A stretch of DNA of 64,000 nt from Micavibrio_C sp046294845 (GCA_046294845.1 JBKBNU010000001.1:1922001-1986000); one strand, 5' to 3'; shown: positions 51,874-59,709, counted from the first letter of the stretch. Numbers and translations: made by a program. The notes: generated by a model from the sequence alone, not told the origin.

Positions 51874-53538
51874 TTAATCATCGTTACCCCCTCTGTTATG
51901 AAATTTACGCGCCGCCGCTTCATCGAGGCGCGTTTCAACATCGAGGTTCAATTCAATCCCGGTATAAGTGATATATTCACCCCGGCTCTTCTCGATCCCG
52001 CTATCCTTCATCCGATATCCGAACTTGGTTTGCGACATCGGGTCGAGGGCGTTGTCCTGACACCATAGCTTATACGCTTCGTAAAGCCGTGTCGCCTGAA
52101 CATAGCCACCCTCGCGCCGCCTTGTACAAGCCAGAAGGAACTGATTGACAGGGTTTGATTCCGTTTTGTATTCCTCCGTCGCTGCCCGAATGCGCGCGGG
52201 TATCTGGAGCCCGCTTTCGACCCACAAACGGTATCCATCGAGGATCCAGTTGAAGATACCGGCAGCCTCCTCGCGCAGCGCGCCCTCCAGGCTCCTGTCT
52301 TTCAGCTTGGCGCGAGGGAACTCCGCCAGCTTTTCCTGATCGACAAACTTCTGATCGAACGGGACCAGCACAATCCGCCGCCATATACCATCATCCTGCC
52401 CGCGAATGGCGGGTTTGTTATTGAATGACAGGCACAGTTTGAACTGCGGATAAAACTCGAAAAACCCTTTATTCAGGTGCCGCACGGTCATTTTTTCGCC
52501 GCCCGTCAGTGTTTTCAGGGTCGCTTCACTGAATCGTGCTCCGGTTTCCGGCTCCGCTGACGTCACAAACCGCGCGCCCGGCAGCCGCGCCAGATCGGGC
52601 GTGGCCTCTGATCCGCGCCGCCGGTCGTCCTGCAGCAGACTGGCGAAGGGCAGCACCAGCGCATAATCACCCATCACATAGTTCATCAGATCCATCAGCG
52701 TCGATTTACCGTTCGAGCCCTGCCCGTAGAACATGACAACGATCTGCTCCCTGATCGATCCGCTCAGGCAATAGCCGAAGAACCGTTGCAGGAATAGCTG
52801 TATGTCGTCGTCCGGCTGAATATCGCGCAGGAATTGCAGAAATCGCGGGCATTGCGCGTCCGGATCATATTTGATGGGCGAGAGCCTTGTCAGGCGATCC
52901 TCGCGCTGGTGCTTGCGCAGGGCGATACCGCCGTTATAACTGCCATCGCCCGTATCTTTTGCCTGAAGGTTTATCGTTCCCGATTCCGTGTTGAACAGGA
53001 AGTGATGACGATCCAGATCATCGTTCATGCCGTGCAGGATAGGCCCGGCGATAGTGGTGATTGCGCCTAAACGCCGCTGATTTTTTGAATCCTTGGCAAA
53101 CTTGGCGAATTTTTCCATGCGCTCGTCGAACGCCTTGGGTGTTTCCTCCTCATACGGCCCCAGCGCACCCATAGCCAGAACTTCATTCCTGATGGCGCGG
53201 GCCGTATCATGCGCGCGCAACTGCACTTCCGTATCGCCGCGCTCGCGGTCCCACCGCTTGCCCGTCCAGCACACCCAGCCGATCTCCTTGATCCATATCA
53301 GGTCGGCTCCATGCCGCGCGACCAGCCGCTCCGCATTCCCCAGATCGGTCGCCGAATAACGGCATAATTTCTGATCGATCGCCGCAACCTTGTCGAGCGG
53401 AGGATATTCACGCGGCGGGCCATCATCGTAATAAACGGCCTCGGCATCGTTCAGAATGGCCTGCATCTCTGCAAGCCCCCCGGCTGAAAATTCTTCGGCG
53501 GAATCGTCTGGGGTATGTGGCTGGTTCTGCCCTGTCAT
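51874..53538 (-). CDS. Phage helicase-primase, P4/D5 type
   Basis: 554 residues. The C-terminal half is a superfamily 3-type D5/P4-alpha helicase: Walker A is FYGQGSNGKSTLMDLMNYVMG near residue 275, Walker B-like text and sensor FKLCLSFNNKPAIRGQDDGIWRRIVLVPFDQKF near 375. The N-terminal half carries a D5_N-like region (HHFLFNTESGTINLQAKDT). No zinc finger is present, and the next gene upstream (54484) supplies a CHC2 primase. Such proteins bind origin iterons and unwind DNA at their own origin in P4; the array lies ten bases beyond this gene's stop. Confidence 0.85.
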   Translation of the reverse strand: MTGQNQPHTPDDSAEEFSAGGLAEMQAILNDAEAVYYDDGPPREYPPLDKVAAIDQKLCRYSATDLGNAERLVARHGADLIWIKEIGWVCWTGKRWDRERGDTEVQLRAHDTARAIRNEVLAMGALGPYEEETPKAFDERMEKFAKFAKDSKNQRRLGAITTIAGPILHGMNDDLDRHHFLFNTESGTINLQAKDTGDGSYNGGIALRKHQREDRLTRLSPIKYDPDAQCPRFLQFLRDIQPDDDIQLFLQRFFGYCLSGSIREQIVVMFYGQGSNGKSTLMDLMNYVMGDYALVLPFASLLQDDRRRGSEATPDLARLPGARFVTSAEPETGARFSEATLKTLTGGEKMTVRHLNKGFFEFYPQFKLCLSFNNKPAIRGQDDGIWRRIVLVPFDQKFVDQEKLAEFPRAKLKDRSLEGALREEAAGIFNWILDGYRLWVESGLQIPARIRAATEEYKTESNPVNQFLLACTRRREGGYVQATRLYEAYKLWCQDNALDPMSQTKFGYRMKDSGIEKSRGEYITYTGIELNLDVETRLDEAAARKFHNRGGNDD

Positions 53539-53568
53539 GTTTTGTCCGGTGTTATTTGAAGTTGAGTT

Positions 53569-53799
53569 TTACAATAGGCGCCCCTGAGCGGGTGTTTTTG
53601 GCGGGTCAGGCAGGCATTGCTGCGCCGGTTCAGGCGGCGGCCTGTTGCGGCGCGCGCGCCAGTGCCCCCCGCAGAACCACACCCCCAGCCGTCCGGCCAG
53701 AAGATTGACGCCCTCGCCAAACGCCCCCTGCGCATCGCATCCGGGCGCGCTGCATGGATGATCGAAAAACCCTTTGCTGTAGGAAGGGGATTTATCCAT
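53569..53799 (-). CDS. Small Cys/His protein of unknown function
   Basis: 76 residues starting with MDKSPSY at 53799; it overlaps the end of the upstream methyltransferase gene by eight bases. There are possible zinc ligands: HPCSAPGCDAQG then WFCGGHW. The C-terminal part is Pro/Arg-rich. A zinc-ribbon-like protein, function unknown; tight packing between two replication/modification genes supports it being real. The other frames here look like shadows. Confidence 0.5.
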   Translation of the reverse strand: MDKSPSYSKGFFDHPCSAPGCDAQGAFGEGVNLLAGRLGVWFCGGHWRARRNRPPPEPAQQCLPDPPKTPAQGRLL

Positions 53800-54487
53800 C
53801 CATGCCCTCCATAAGCTTGCAAGCCCCCTCAATCCGCTTGCAGGCTATATCGAAATATTTTTCCTGACGCTCGATTCCGATAAATTTTTTGCCGCATTTT
53901 ACAGCAGCCACCCCTGTCGATCCTGTACCCATGAAAGGATCAAGCACGCTGTCGCCATTGGCGTTACGCATGATCTTTTCCATGACTGCCAAAGGCTTCA
54001 CAGTTGGATGATCAAATTCGGAAGCGCCATTAGGCGTACGGATGACCCTGCGCTTATCAACCAAATCGCCAAGAGGATGACCGTCTTGATTCCATGCGTG
54101 AATATATGGCTCTAGATCCGGCATGTAGTGCTTGTTTGCCACTGGCATCGGATTCTGCTTCTCCCAGAAACAAACGGCATGGCGGTGATAATTCCCGGCA
54201 ATATGGGGCAAAATTTTGTGAAGCTGGTCGTTGTGGCAGAAAACCACGACGGAACGGTAGAGCAGGCCGTTGATGATCTGGATATCAAAGCCCTGGTCGA
54301 GGCCATTTTCGATGATATCGTCCATGCACTGACGATCCTTGCGGAACGCCCCGCCACCTACTGCGCGGAATTCGTACGGAGGGTCCATGCAAAGAATATC
54401 AACCCTACCGATTGAAGGCAGGATATCTTCACATTGGCCAAGATATAGTGTGCAGTCGCCGATAATCTCTTTTCTGGTACCACTCAT
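53792..54487 (-). CDS. DNA N6/N4 methyltransferase, beta class
   Basis: 231 residues. It has the catalytic DPPYEF near residue 36 and the AdoMet-binding motif VLDPFMGTGSTGVAAVKCGKKFIGIE near 190, in the order typical of beta-class enzymes. The target-recognition region lies between them. There is no restriction partner nearby, so it is an orphan phage enzyme that would protect DNA or regulate genes. It overlaps the primase gene stop by four bases. Confidence 0.88.
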   Translation of the reverse strand: MSGTRKEIIGDCTLYLGQCEDILPSIGRVDILCMDPPYEFRAVGGGAFRKDRQCMDDIIENGLDQGFDIQIINGLLYRSVVVFCHNDQLHKILPHIAGNYHRHAVCFWEKQNPMPVANKHYMPDLEPYIHAWNQDGHPLGDLVDKRRVIRTPNGASEFDHPTVKPLAVMEKIMRNANGDSVLDPFMGTGSTGVAAVKCGKKFIGIERQEKYFDIACKRIEGACKLMEGMDG

Positions 54488-55632
54488 TCCGCCGCCCCCT
54501 GCGCGTGCTGCCGCAGCACATCATTGTGATCCATGCCTTCAGGAGCCCACGCAATGCGCGTGGCAAAACCGGATTGCGAATAACGCCGCGCCGCGCGCTG
54601 GATCAAACATTCGGCGCTTGGCTGGTCGCCCGCATCGCGTTCGCCCAAGATGATAACGCGGCGGCAGTCAGGCGGCGGCATCATGCCGGGTTTGCAAAAA
54701 TTCGGATAAACGGACGGCAAGCGCCTGCCGGGCCGGTCAGGATGAATATCCCCCTCGCGCACGCCCGCGCCCGCCATATTGCCAAGAGAACCGGCAACCC
54801 ACACCGACCAGTCCGGCTTTGTCACCAGAGACGTCAGTCCGTTTTCAATACCTTCTGAAATCACCATCACCGGCGAAGGCGGCCCCAGCCTGATCGAGCA
54901 GCCCCACGGCCTGCCCTTCATTTTCTTGGCATTCAGTTTTTTGGCGGGCCGGTCGGGATCCGCCACATCCATCTTGCCGTTGCCGTCGGGTGACAGGTAT
55001 GTGAGATGCACCCCACGTATGCGCCCATCCATGTCCTGAAACGGTGCGATCATCGCCGGAAAATCACCAACCTTGACCGCTTTTTTCTGGCCATCGCGAG
55101 AATGCCAGTACGTCACAGATGGCAGGAATCTGATCTGTTTTAAAACGCCCTCCGGCAGCCTCTCCAGCGGTATCGCGCGCGCGTGCAGATAATTCTCGAT
55201 CAGCGTCCCTGCCGCCGGAACCGATTGCATGAACAGCCTGCGCGCCTTCATAATCTCCTGCTCATCGGCCTCAATATCGTCCAGGTGATAGGCAGGCGGC
55301 GGCGGAGCATACGTCTTCACCAGACGCGGCACACTATCACCCGCCCCCGCGATGCCGTAATATTCCGCCAATTGCCGGATCGCATCGGGAAACGGCAACC
55401 CGTCCTTTTTCATCAGGAAGCCAATCGCATCGCCGCCCGCGCCGCAGGCATGGCATTTGTAAAAACCCTTTTGCGGATCGACCTTCATTGACGGATGATG
55501 ATCGTTATGAAACGGGCACAACCCGATCAGGTCCCGCCCCTTGCGGCGCAGCGCTACGCGCAATCCCACGACATCCTCAATACGGACGCTCTGCCGCACC
55601 TGCATGATCATATCGTTTGAAAGCGGCTCCAT
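54484..55632 (-). CDS. CHC2 zinc-finger DNA primase
   Basis: 382 residues. N-terminal zinc finger in the DnaG style: LCPFHNDHHPSMKVDPQKGFYKCHACGAGGDAIGFLMK at about 37-75 (Cys-His-Cys-Cys ligands). Then a linker and a Toprim-like part with VMVISEGIENGLTSLV near residue 260 and ILGERDAGDQPS near 335. It makes RNA primers for phage replication, alongside the P4-type helicase encoded downstream. It overlaps the CII-like gene by one base. Confidence 0.85.
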   Translation of the reverse strand: MEPLSNDMIMQVRQSVRIEDVVGLRVALRRKGRDLIGLCPFHNDHHPSMKVDPQKGFYKCHACGAGGDAIGFLMKKDGLPFPDAIRQLAEYYGIAGAGDSVPRLVKTYAPPPPAYHLDDIEADEQEIMKARRLFMQSVPAAGTLIENYLHARAIPLERLPEGVLKQIRFLPSVTYWHSRDGQKKAVKVGDFPAMIAPFQDMDGRIRGVHLTYLSPDGNGKMDVADPDRPAKKLNAKKMKGRPWGCSIRLGPPSPVMVISEGIENGLTSLVTKPDWSVWVAGSLGNMAGAGVREGDIHPDRPGRRLPSVYPNFCKPGMMPPPDCRRVIILGERDAGDQPSAECLIQRAARRYSQSGFATRIAWAPEGMDHNDVLRQHAQGAAE

Positions 55633-56138
55633 CAGAACGCGCCCTCCATGCGGTCGGCGAAGGCATCGCGTTTATGATCGGCAATCGGCCTCAGCATGGC
55701 GGCAAAGGCGATCAAGGCCGTAATACCCTCATCAACCTGCCGCAACAGCGCCTGCGCTTCCTGCGGGCTCACCTTGCCATCCGCCATGTTTTTGGCGGCC
55801 AGCGCGAAAACATCACTCGATTCCCTGCCGACAGCGGCCAGCGCCACAGCAATCTTGTCAACCGAAGGGGCAACGGATAAATGCTCGATCATCAGATAAC
55901 CTGAAGCATTCGCCAGTTCGCGCGTAACCACCGGCTGACCGCAATCGCTTTCCAGATCCATGATCACATCGATCGGAGGATAATTGTCCGGCGAATTCAG
56001 ATTGCCGTAATTATACAACGCCGTCGCCCCGACCCGCGTTCTGGTCGCCGCCTGCTCCGCACCGCCGAATTCATCGACCAACTGGCGAAAACGGGTCTTC
56101 AGGGCCTTATATCGGGCGGCGGGCAAAAGGCGGCTCAT
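55632..56138 (-). CDS. Phage regulatory protein, CII/CP76-like
   Basis: 168 residues. A helical protein with an HTH-like N-terminal portion (ALKTRFRQLVDEFGGAEQAATRTRVGATALYNYGN), then VIMDLESDCGQPVVTRELANASG, as in the CII (Phage_CP76) regulatory family. Such proteins activate lysogeny genes or late replication. GAGGGG precedes the start. It is the first gene of the minus-strand replication operon. Confidence 0.6.
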   Translation of the reverse strand: MSRLLPAARYKALKTRFRQLVDEFGGAEQAATRTRVGATALYNYGNLNSPDNYPPIDVIMDLESDCGQPVVTRELANASGYLMIEHLSVAPSVDKIAVALAAVGRESSDVFALAAKNMADGKVSPQEAQALLRQVDEGITALIAFAAMLRPIADHKRDAFADRMEGAF

Positions 56139-56224
56139 TGTAATTCCCCCTCGTTTTTACACGTGCTTTTTACCCTGCCGGACGCTATGCCCCGCTTATC
56201 AGAATCAAGAACAGGTAAAGACGC

Positions 56225-56401
56225 ATGACCATTGGAAACAAAACCGCAGAACCCATCAGGCACAGCGCCGACAGGCTGACCCGCGATCTGATGGATCGCG
56301 CCCGCGACCTTGAGCGCACCGGCGACGCCGATGCCATCGATGCCGCGCGCGAGTTCAGGTCCATCGCCTTGAGGTTGGGAAAAACGAGAGGAAACGCCTG
56401 A
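56225..56401 (+). CDS. Small helical protein, plus strand
   Basis: 58 residues: charged helices (RLTRDLMDRARDLERTGDADAIDAAREF) with high C/G third positions, typical of real coding DNA in this prophage. AGGTAAAG lies upstream. It lies between two minus-strand genes and ends next to the stop of the Cro-like gene. Function unknown; an antisense minus-strand frame covering the same bases looks like a shadow. Confidence 0.4.
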   Translation: MTIGNKTAEPIRHSADRLTRDLMDRARDLERTGDADAIDAAREFRSIALRLGKTRGNA

Positions 56402-56403
56402 TG

Positions 56404-56658
56404 TCATTGCGCCGACCCCACTGTCGCGCCACTCAGGTGTGCAAAGAAATCCTTGGGTTTCAGTTTGTAACGCCGCTCCGCTGCCGCCTTCAGCAGGCTC
56501 TCATGATATTTGCTGGGAACAATACCGCCCGTCCCCGTTTTTCCCTTTGGGTATCCCCAGCGATAAACGGCATTTTCTGTGACCCCCAGGATGGCAGCGA
56601 TCTCGCTGACGCCCCCCGGAAATTTTTCCAGAACTGTTTCAAATTGAGTTTTCTGCAC
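56404..56658 (-). CDS. Cro-like DNA-binding protein
   Basis: 84 residues from the GTG at 56658 (AGGAG eight bases upstream; a TTG at 56679 is a poorer start). The segment VLEKFPGGVSEIAAILGVTENAVYRWGYPKG is a helix-turn-helix like that of Cro/YdaS-type proteins. It is divergent from the S24 repressor gene, the classical cro-cI layout, and would begin the lytic transcript from the opposite side. Confidence 0.7.
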   Translation of the reverse strand: MQKTQFETVLEKFPGGVSEIAAILGVTENAVYRWGYPKGKTGTGGIVPSKYHESLLKAAAERRYKLKPKDFFAHLSGATVGSAQ

Positions 56659-56782
56659 AGTGATAGCTCCTGAGAACAACGAATCTTTGAAATCATTTTT
56701 GAGGAATCTTCATATTTTATCAAGTCATTTTATTGAGTTTTCGTCAATATACAAAAAAGGCTGAATTTGTAAGGATTTGCTG
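56659..56782. promoter_or_regulatory. cro-repressor divergent promoter and operator region
   Basis: An AT-rich 124-base gap between divergent Cro-like and repressor genes. TTGAGTTTTCGTCAA (56733-56747) differs at three of 15 positions from the perfect palindrome TTGACGATTCGTCAA at 59711. Another possible operator, ATCAAG...TATTGAG (56719-56737), resembles the inverted repeat at 57802. A minus-strand -35/-10-like pair TTGATA/AAAAAT lies near 56,690-56,725. Confidence 0.5.
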
Positions 56783-57358
56783 ATGGATCATCAATGGCTG
56801 AATAAACTATTTGAGCAGAACGCTGATAAAAATCAGAGCGAACTCGCACGCTATTTAGGGTACGACCCCGCCGTCATAACCCGCATGATGGCTGGCAAAA
56901 GACAACTGAAGGCCCACGAAATCCCTAAAATCCGCCAGTTTTTCGGGCTTCCTAGAGATAACGATACAGGAGTTCAGGCTTTGACCTCCGAATGCGTAAT
57001 CCCTGTAATAGACCCGGAATTTGGCGAACGGTGGGTATTACCTAAGAAAGCTCTTAAAGACCAGACATCCGATCCAAAGGGGCTTGAGATCATGATCCTG
57101 CGCGACAGCGCTATGTCTCCATTGCTGATCGCAGGAAACTACCTTCTCATCGATAAAAACTCTAAAAACCTTGATGATTCCGGTATTTTTGTTATTGAAA
57201 CGGGCTCACGCCGCCTTGTTCGCCGCTGTGAGCCCGTTATCGCCTCTACGCCCCCGTCTGTCCGACTCATTACGGCGGATACAACGCCCCCGCAAATTGT
57301 CGAACGCGACAAAGTCACTGTGATCGGGCGCGTCATCGCCCGTACCGAATTCTTTTAA
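56783..57358 (+). CDS. S24-type phage repressor (CI-like), catalytic lysine apparently absent
   Basis: 191 residues from the ATG at 56783 behind AAGGA. The N-terminal HTH is QSELARYLGYDPAVITRMMAGKRQ near residue 20, and the C-terminal domain is of LexA/S24 type: LRDSAMSPLLIAGNYLLID near residue 110 carries the candidate nucleophilic Ser, and VTVIGRVIART the last strand. The text that usually holds the catalytic lysine (V-K-R) reads RRLVRRCEP, so Lys is replaced by Arg. The repressor could therefore be unable to self-cleave in the usual SOS way. It is divergent from the Cro-like gene. Confidence 0.8.
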   Translation: MDHQWLNKLFEQNADKNQSELARYLGYDPAVITRMMAGKRQLKAHEIPKIRQFFGLPRDNDTGVQALTSECVIPVIDPEFGERWVLPKKALKDQTSDPKGLEIMILRDSAMSPLLIAGNYLLIDKNSKNLDDSGIFVIETGSRRLVRRCEPVIASTPPSVRLITADTTPPQIVERDKVTVIGRVIARTEFF

Positions 57359-57735
57359 TCCCTGTCATTACTTGGTTTTTGAAGGCTCTCCAGATAGCGC
57401 CTTTGTAAGGCCGCGCAATCAGCCTGTAGCTGCCTGTAAACGCGATAACTCTCCGCCAGATGATCCTCCAGCTGGGCCGTTTCCGCACCCAGATAATAGC
57501 AGCGCAAATCCGCCATTCCTTTACGGTCGCGCGCATGACGATACTGCCGCGCCAGCACCCGGACATACCCCCGGAAGCGCACGACAATATCGACGACCTC
57601 CTTGACGTCCAGATAATTGACCGGCCCGTGATCAGGCATGGAATCGATGATTTTTTGGGCAAAGCCGGGGCCGTAACGGCGCTCCAGATCCTCCCGCTCG
57701 CGGCCCGTCAGGCCGCCGTCGGTACGTTTGCTCAT
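57355..57735 (-). CDS. Helical phage protein of unknown function
   Basis: 126 residues from the ATG at 57735 behind GGGGA. Charged, helical (GREREDLERRYGPGFAQKIIDS; AETAQLEDHLAESYRVYRQLQADCAALQRRY). I do not recognise it. It is convergent with the repressor gene (four-base overlap of the 3' ends) and divergent from the XRE-cyclodipeptide synthase operon, so it may share the control region at 57736-57863. Confidence 0.5.
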   Translation of the reverse strand: MSKRTDGGLTGREREDLERRYGPGFAQKIIDSMPDHGPVNYLDVKEVVDIVVRFRGYVRVLARQYRHARDRKGMADLRCYYLGAETAQLEDHLAESYRVYRQLQADCAALQRRYLESLQKPSNDRD

Positions 57736-57801
57736 GTTTTCCCCACAGAAAAATGAATGGTTGTGATTGATTATGGTATTTATCACGTCCATATTCTGAA
57801 A

Positions 57802-57822
57802 ATCAAGTATTTTATTCTTGAT
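57802..57822. promoter_or_regulatory. Inverted repeat upstream of the XRE/cyclodipeptide synthase operon
   Basis: ATCAAG (57802-57807) and CTTGAT (57817-57822) form a perfect 6-base inverted repeat around a nine-base AT spacer, 42 bases before the XRE gene start and within the divergent promoter gap. A similar arrangement with partly the same sequence occurs at 56719-56737. Good candidate for an operator; in AT-rich DNA chance is not excluded. Confidence 0.45.
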
Positions 57823-57863
57823 AACAAAAAATTTATTATATATACGGATAATAAAAGGAAATT

Positions 57864-58445
57864 ATGATGATTTCAGGCAAACAGATACGCGCCGCCCGCG
57901 CCCTTCTCGATTGGTCGCTGGAGGATCTTTCCACCCGCGCGGGCATGACCGTGGCGGCCATCAGCCATATTGAACGGGGCCGCGCCCCCCGTCAGGAATC
58001 GCTGGCGGCCCTTACAACCGCCCTGGAGACTGAGGGCATCCGGTTTACACCGTATGGGGTCGAGCAGCTTCAAAACGCCGTGATATGGCTTCCTGCCTAT
58101 ACCGACCTGCTGGACGATATGATCGCGCACAACCCCAATCAGGCGCTGTTCATGAATGCCGATGACCGCAAATCGTCCGCCGAGGTTACGGAACGGGTCC
58201 AGCGCCTGCGCTCCGGCGGAGCAAAAATACGATTCCTGATTCAACCCGACTGCGATTTTATCGCCGGAAACCCCGCCGACTATCGCCGCAGCCGATTGCT
58301 GGCTGCGCGCGACGTGACCGTGATTTACGACAACCGGACCGCTTTCTGGACGCCGGACGGCGTGATGGTGATCATCAGCGGATTTCTGGCGGAGGACTAC
58401 CGCAAGCAGTTTGAAAGGTTCTGGGATCATGGCGAAACGATATGA
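57864..58445 (+). CDS. XRE-family regulator with possible ligand-binding C-terminal domain
   Basis: 193 residues. Classical XRE HTH at residues 5-60 (QIRAARALLDWSLEDLSTRAGMTVAAISHIERGRAPRQESLAALTTALE). The C-terminal 120 residues (IRFLIQPDCDFIAGNPADYR, DVTVIYDNRTAFWTPDGVMVIISGF, YRKQFERFWD) resemble the PLD-like sensor domain of TrmB-type regulators, where a small molecule can bind; that is a pattern-based guess. Start follows AAAGGA. The next gene (cyclodipeptide synthase-like) begins 17 bases before its stop, so they are co-expressed. A sensor-plus-enzyme pair is plausible. Confidence 0.75.
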   Translation: MMISGKQIRAARALLDWSLEDLSTRAGMTVAAISHIERGRAPRQESLAALTTALETEGIRFTPYGVEQLQNAVIWLPAYTDLLDDMIAHNPNQALFMNADDRKSSAEVTERVQRLRSGGAKIRFLIQPDCDFIAGNPADYRRSRLLAARDVTVIYDNRTAFWTPDGVMVIISGFLAEDYRKQFERFWDHGETI

Positions 58446-59082
58446 TGTCCGGATAAATAACCCCAACAACGAACGGGACTGTATCCTGATAGTCTGCCCG
58501 CCCTCGCACGACCAGCAGGGCGCGAAATTTCGCGCCACCATCGAGTCCTTGCACGGACGCTACAACCTGCGCTGCATCTGGATTGCCGATGCGCTGGACG
58601 AGCATAATTCCGGATCACTCCTCTTGGCCTTGCAGCGCGGTCAGGAATGGATTGATCGTCATAACCATCTTCTGGGGAACACACCTATAAGGCGCTGGCA
58701 GGAAGTGCGCCGCCATCCCGATTTTGCAGCCAAATACGACGAGGTAAAACGTCTCTACCACGAATGTCTGGCGGCACGGGCGGCGATCGATGATATATGC
58801 CACACACACGCTATCACGATTGCCGCACGGCAGATCGCGCGCGGGCTGGCCCCCGATCATTCATCGCTGATGTCGCGCTGCATAAATTATATGCTGGAGG
58901 AAATCGCCGGACTATCGATTATCCGCGATCTGGGTGACTTGCCGGAAATTTACCCCGGCGCACATTTCAGTGATCCTGATATTTTTCACCGCATCGCCCG
59001 CATATCCCTGCGCCTGCCGCGTGTAATACCGTTATCATTCCGAGCTCATCAACCGTCACTCACGCTGAAAAGCGCAATCTGA
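58429..59082 (+). CDS. Probable tRNA-dependent cyclodipeptide synthase (XYP type)
   Basis: 217 residues. Cyclodipeptide synthases use two aminoacyl-tRNAs to make a cyclic dipeptide. Pattern evidence, compared by memory with AlbC: a first strand ending in CILIVCPPS with Ser26 as candidate nucleophile; CIWIADALDEHN at 49-60 and GQEWIDRHN at 71-79, typical of the XYP clade; IRRWQEVRRHPDF at 87-99; a long helix with Glu/Arg at 105-122; Tyr154 and Glu158 in INYMLEEIAG (AlbC Tyr178/Glu182 spacing of four); and Tyr175-Pro176 in LPEIYPG, the 'YP' after which XYP enzymes are named. The MAKR start is chosen at 58429, overlapping the XRE gene. No oxidase or P450 tailoring gene follows. Confidence 0.7.
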   Translation: MAKRYDVRINNPNNERDCILIVCPPSHDQQGAKFRATIESLHGRYNLRCIWIADALDEHNSGSLLLALQRGQEWIDRHNHLLGNTPIRRWQEVRRHPDFAAKYDEVKRLYHECLAARAAIDDICHTHAITIAARQIARGLAPDHSSLMSRCINYMLEEIAGLSIIRDLGDLPEIYPGAHFSDPDIFHRIARISLRLPRVIPLSFRAHQPSLTLKSAI

Positions 59083-59099
59083 CAGACAACCAATTTAAA

Positions 59100-59558
59100 C
59101 TATTTTTCCAGATTGATCTTAATCTCGTTCAACCAACTCTGGATATCAGCAGTTGCCGCATTGTTATTCATATTCGTTTTTTTCTCGAACGCAGACCCCG
59201 GATTAGTGACGATCGAACAATCCGCGACCACGCGCACCGCACCTTTCGTCTGAATTATATTATACGCAACTCTGGCGTTAGGCGTGCTGTCATAGCGACT
59301 GCCAAAAAAGACGGCTGCCATCGGACTATCAACCGGGCGATCAAATGAAATTACAGTATCGTCTGATTTTGTAACTGAATAACCCCTGTTTATCATTGAA
59401 TCAGTAATACGATCCTTGACGGTCGACTTTGACGTACCCTTGATCGTGACCTCAACCTTGCCGCTGGGGGTATTATGCTGAATTGGCGTCGCGCAACCTG
59501 CCAGCACAACACTCATGATTACCGTGAATAGCATAAATACCGTTCTGCGCATTCGCAT
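59100..59558 (-). CDS. Prophage lipoprotein
   Basis: 152 residues with a lipoprotein signal (RRTVFMLFTVIMSVV then lipobox L-A-G-C at about residue 22). The mature part is a small alpha/beta domain (KVEVTIKGTSKSTVKDRITDSMINRGYSVTKSDD), a pattern like BON-type or other small envelope domains. It converges on the cyclodipeptide synthase gene with a 17-base gap. Typical of genes carried in prophages and expressed in the lysogen; the role is unknown. Confidence 0.65.
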   Translation of the reverse strand: MRMRRTVFMLFTVIMSVVLAGCATPIQHNTPSGKVEVTIKGTSKSTVKDRITDSMINRGYSVTKSDDTVISFDRPVDSPMAAVFFGSRYDSTPNARVAYNIIQTKGAVRVVADCSIVTNPGSAFEKKTNMNNNAATADIQSWLNEIKINLEK

Positions 59559-59647
59559 TCTCCAAACTTTTTTACATTAACCACCTGATTATGTCAGAGG
59601 GCAGAATACCAGAAACCGCAGAAAACCTAAGAAAAAATAAAAATGAC

Positions 59648-59686
59648 AAAAACTCAAAAAAGATACTTGCCTATCTGTGAGTTTTT
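59648..59686 (+). other. Hairpin with T-run in the early leader region
   Basis: AAAAACTCA (59648-59656) pairs with TGAGTTTTT (59678-59686), and GATA/TATC pairs inside around CTTGCC. It lies 54 bases before the first early gene on the plus strand. It could be a terminator or leader element, or an operator; strength is modest because of the large loop. Confidence 0.4.
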
Positions 59687-59709
59687 ATCAATTATAGGGA
59701 CATCTTAGA

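Noticed and set aside
56135..56407. Minus-strand frame of 90 codons between CII-like and Cro-like genes
   Set aside because: Gly/Val-rich shadow-like composition; the downstream gene has its own GAGGGG site; the plus-strand frame over the same bases looks more protein-like.
58429..59082. The gene as an unrelated hypothetical or a Toll/STAND-type protein
   Set aside because: No P-loop or TIR pattern; the Tyr/Glu/Tyr-Pro set and WI-x-R-H-N text fit cyclodipeptide synthases better, though confirmation is needed.
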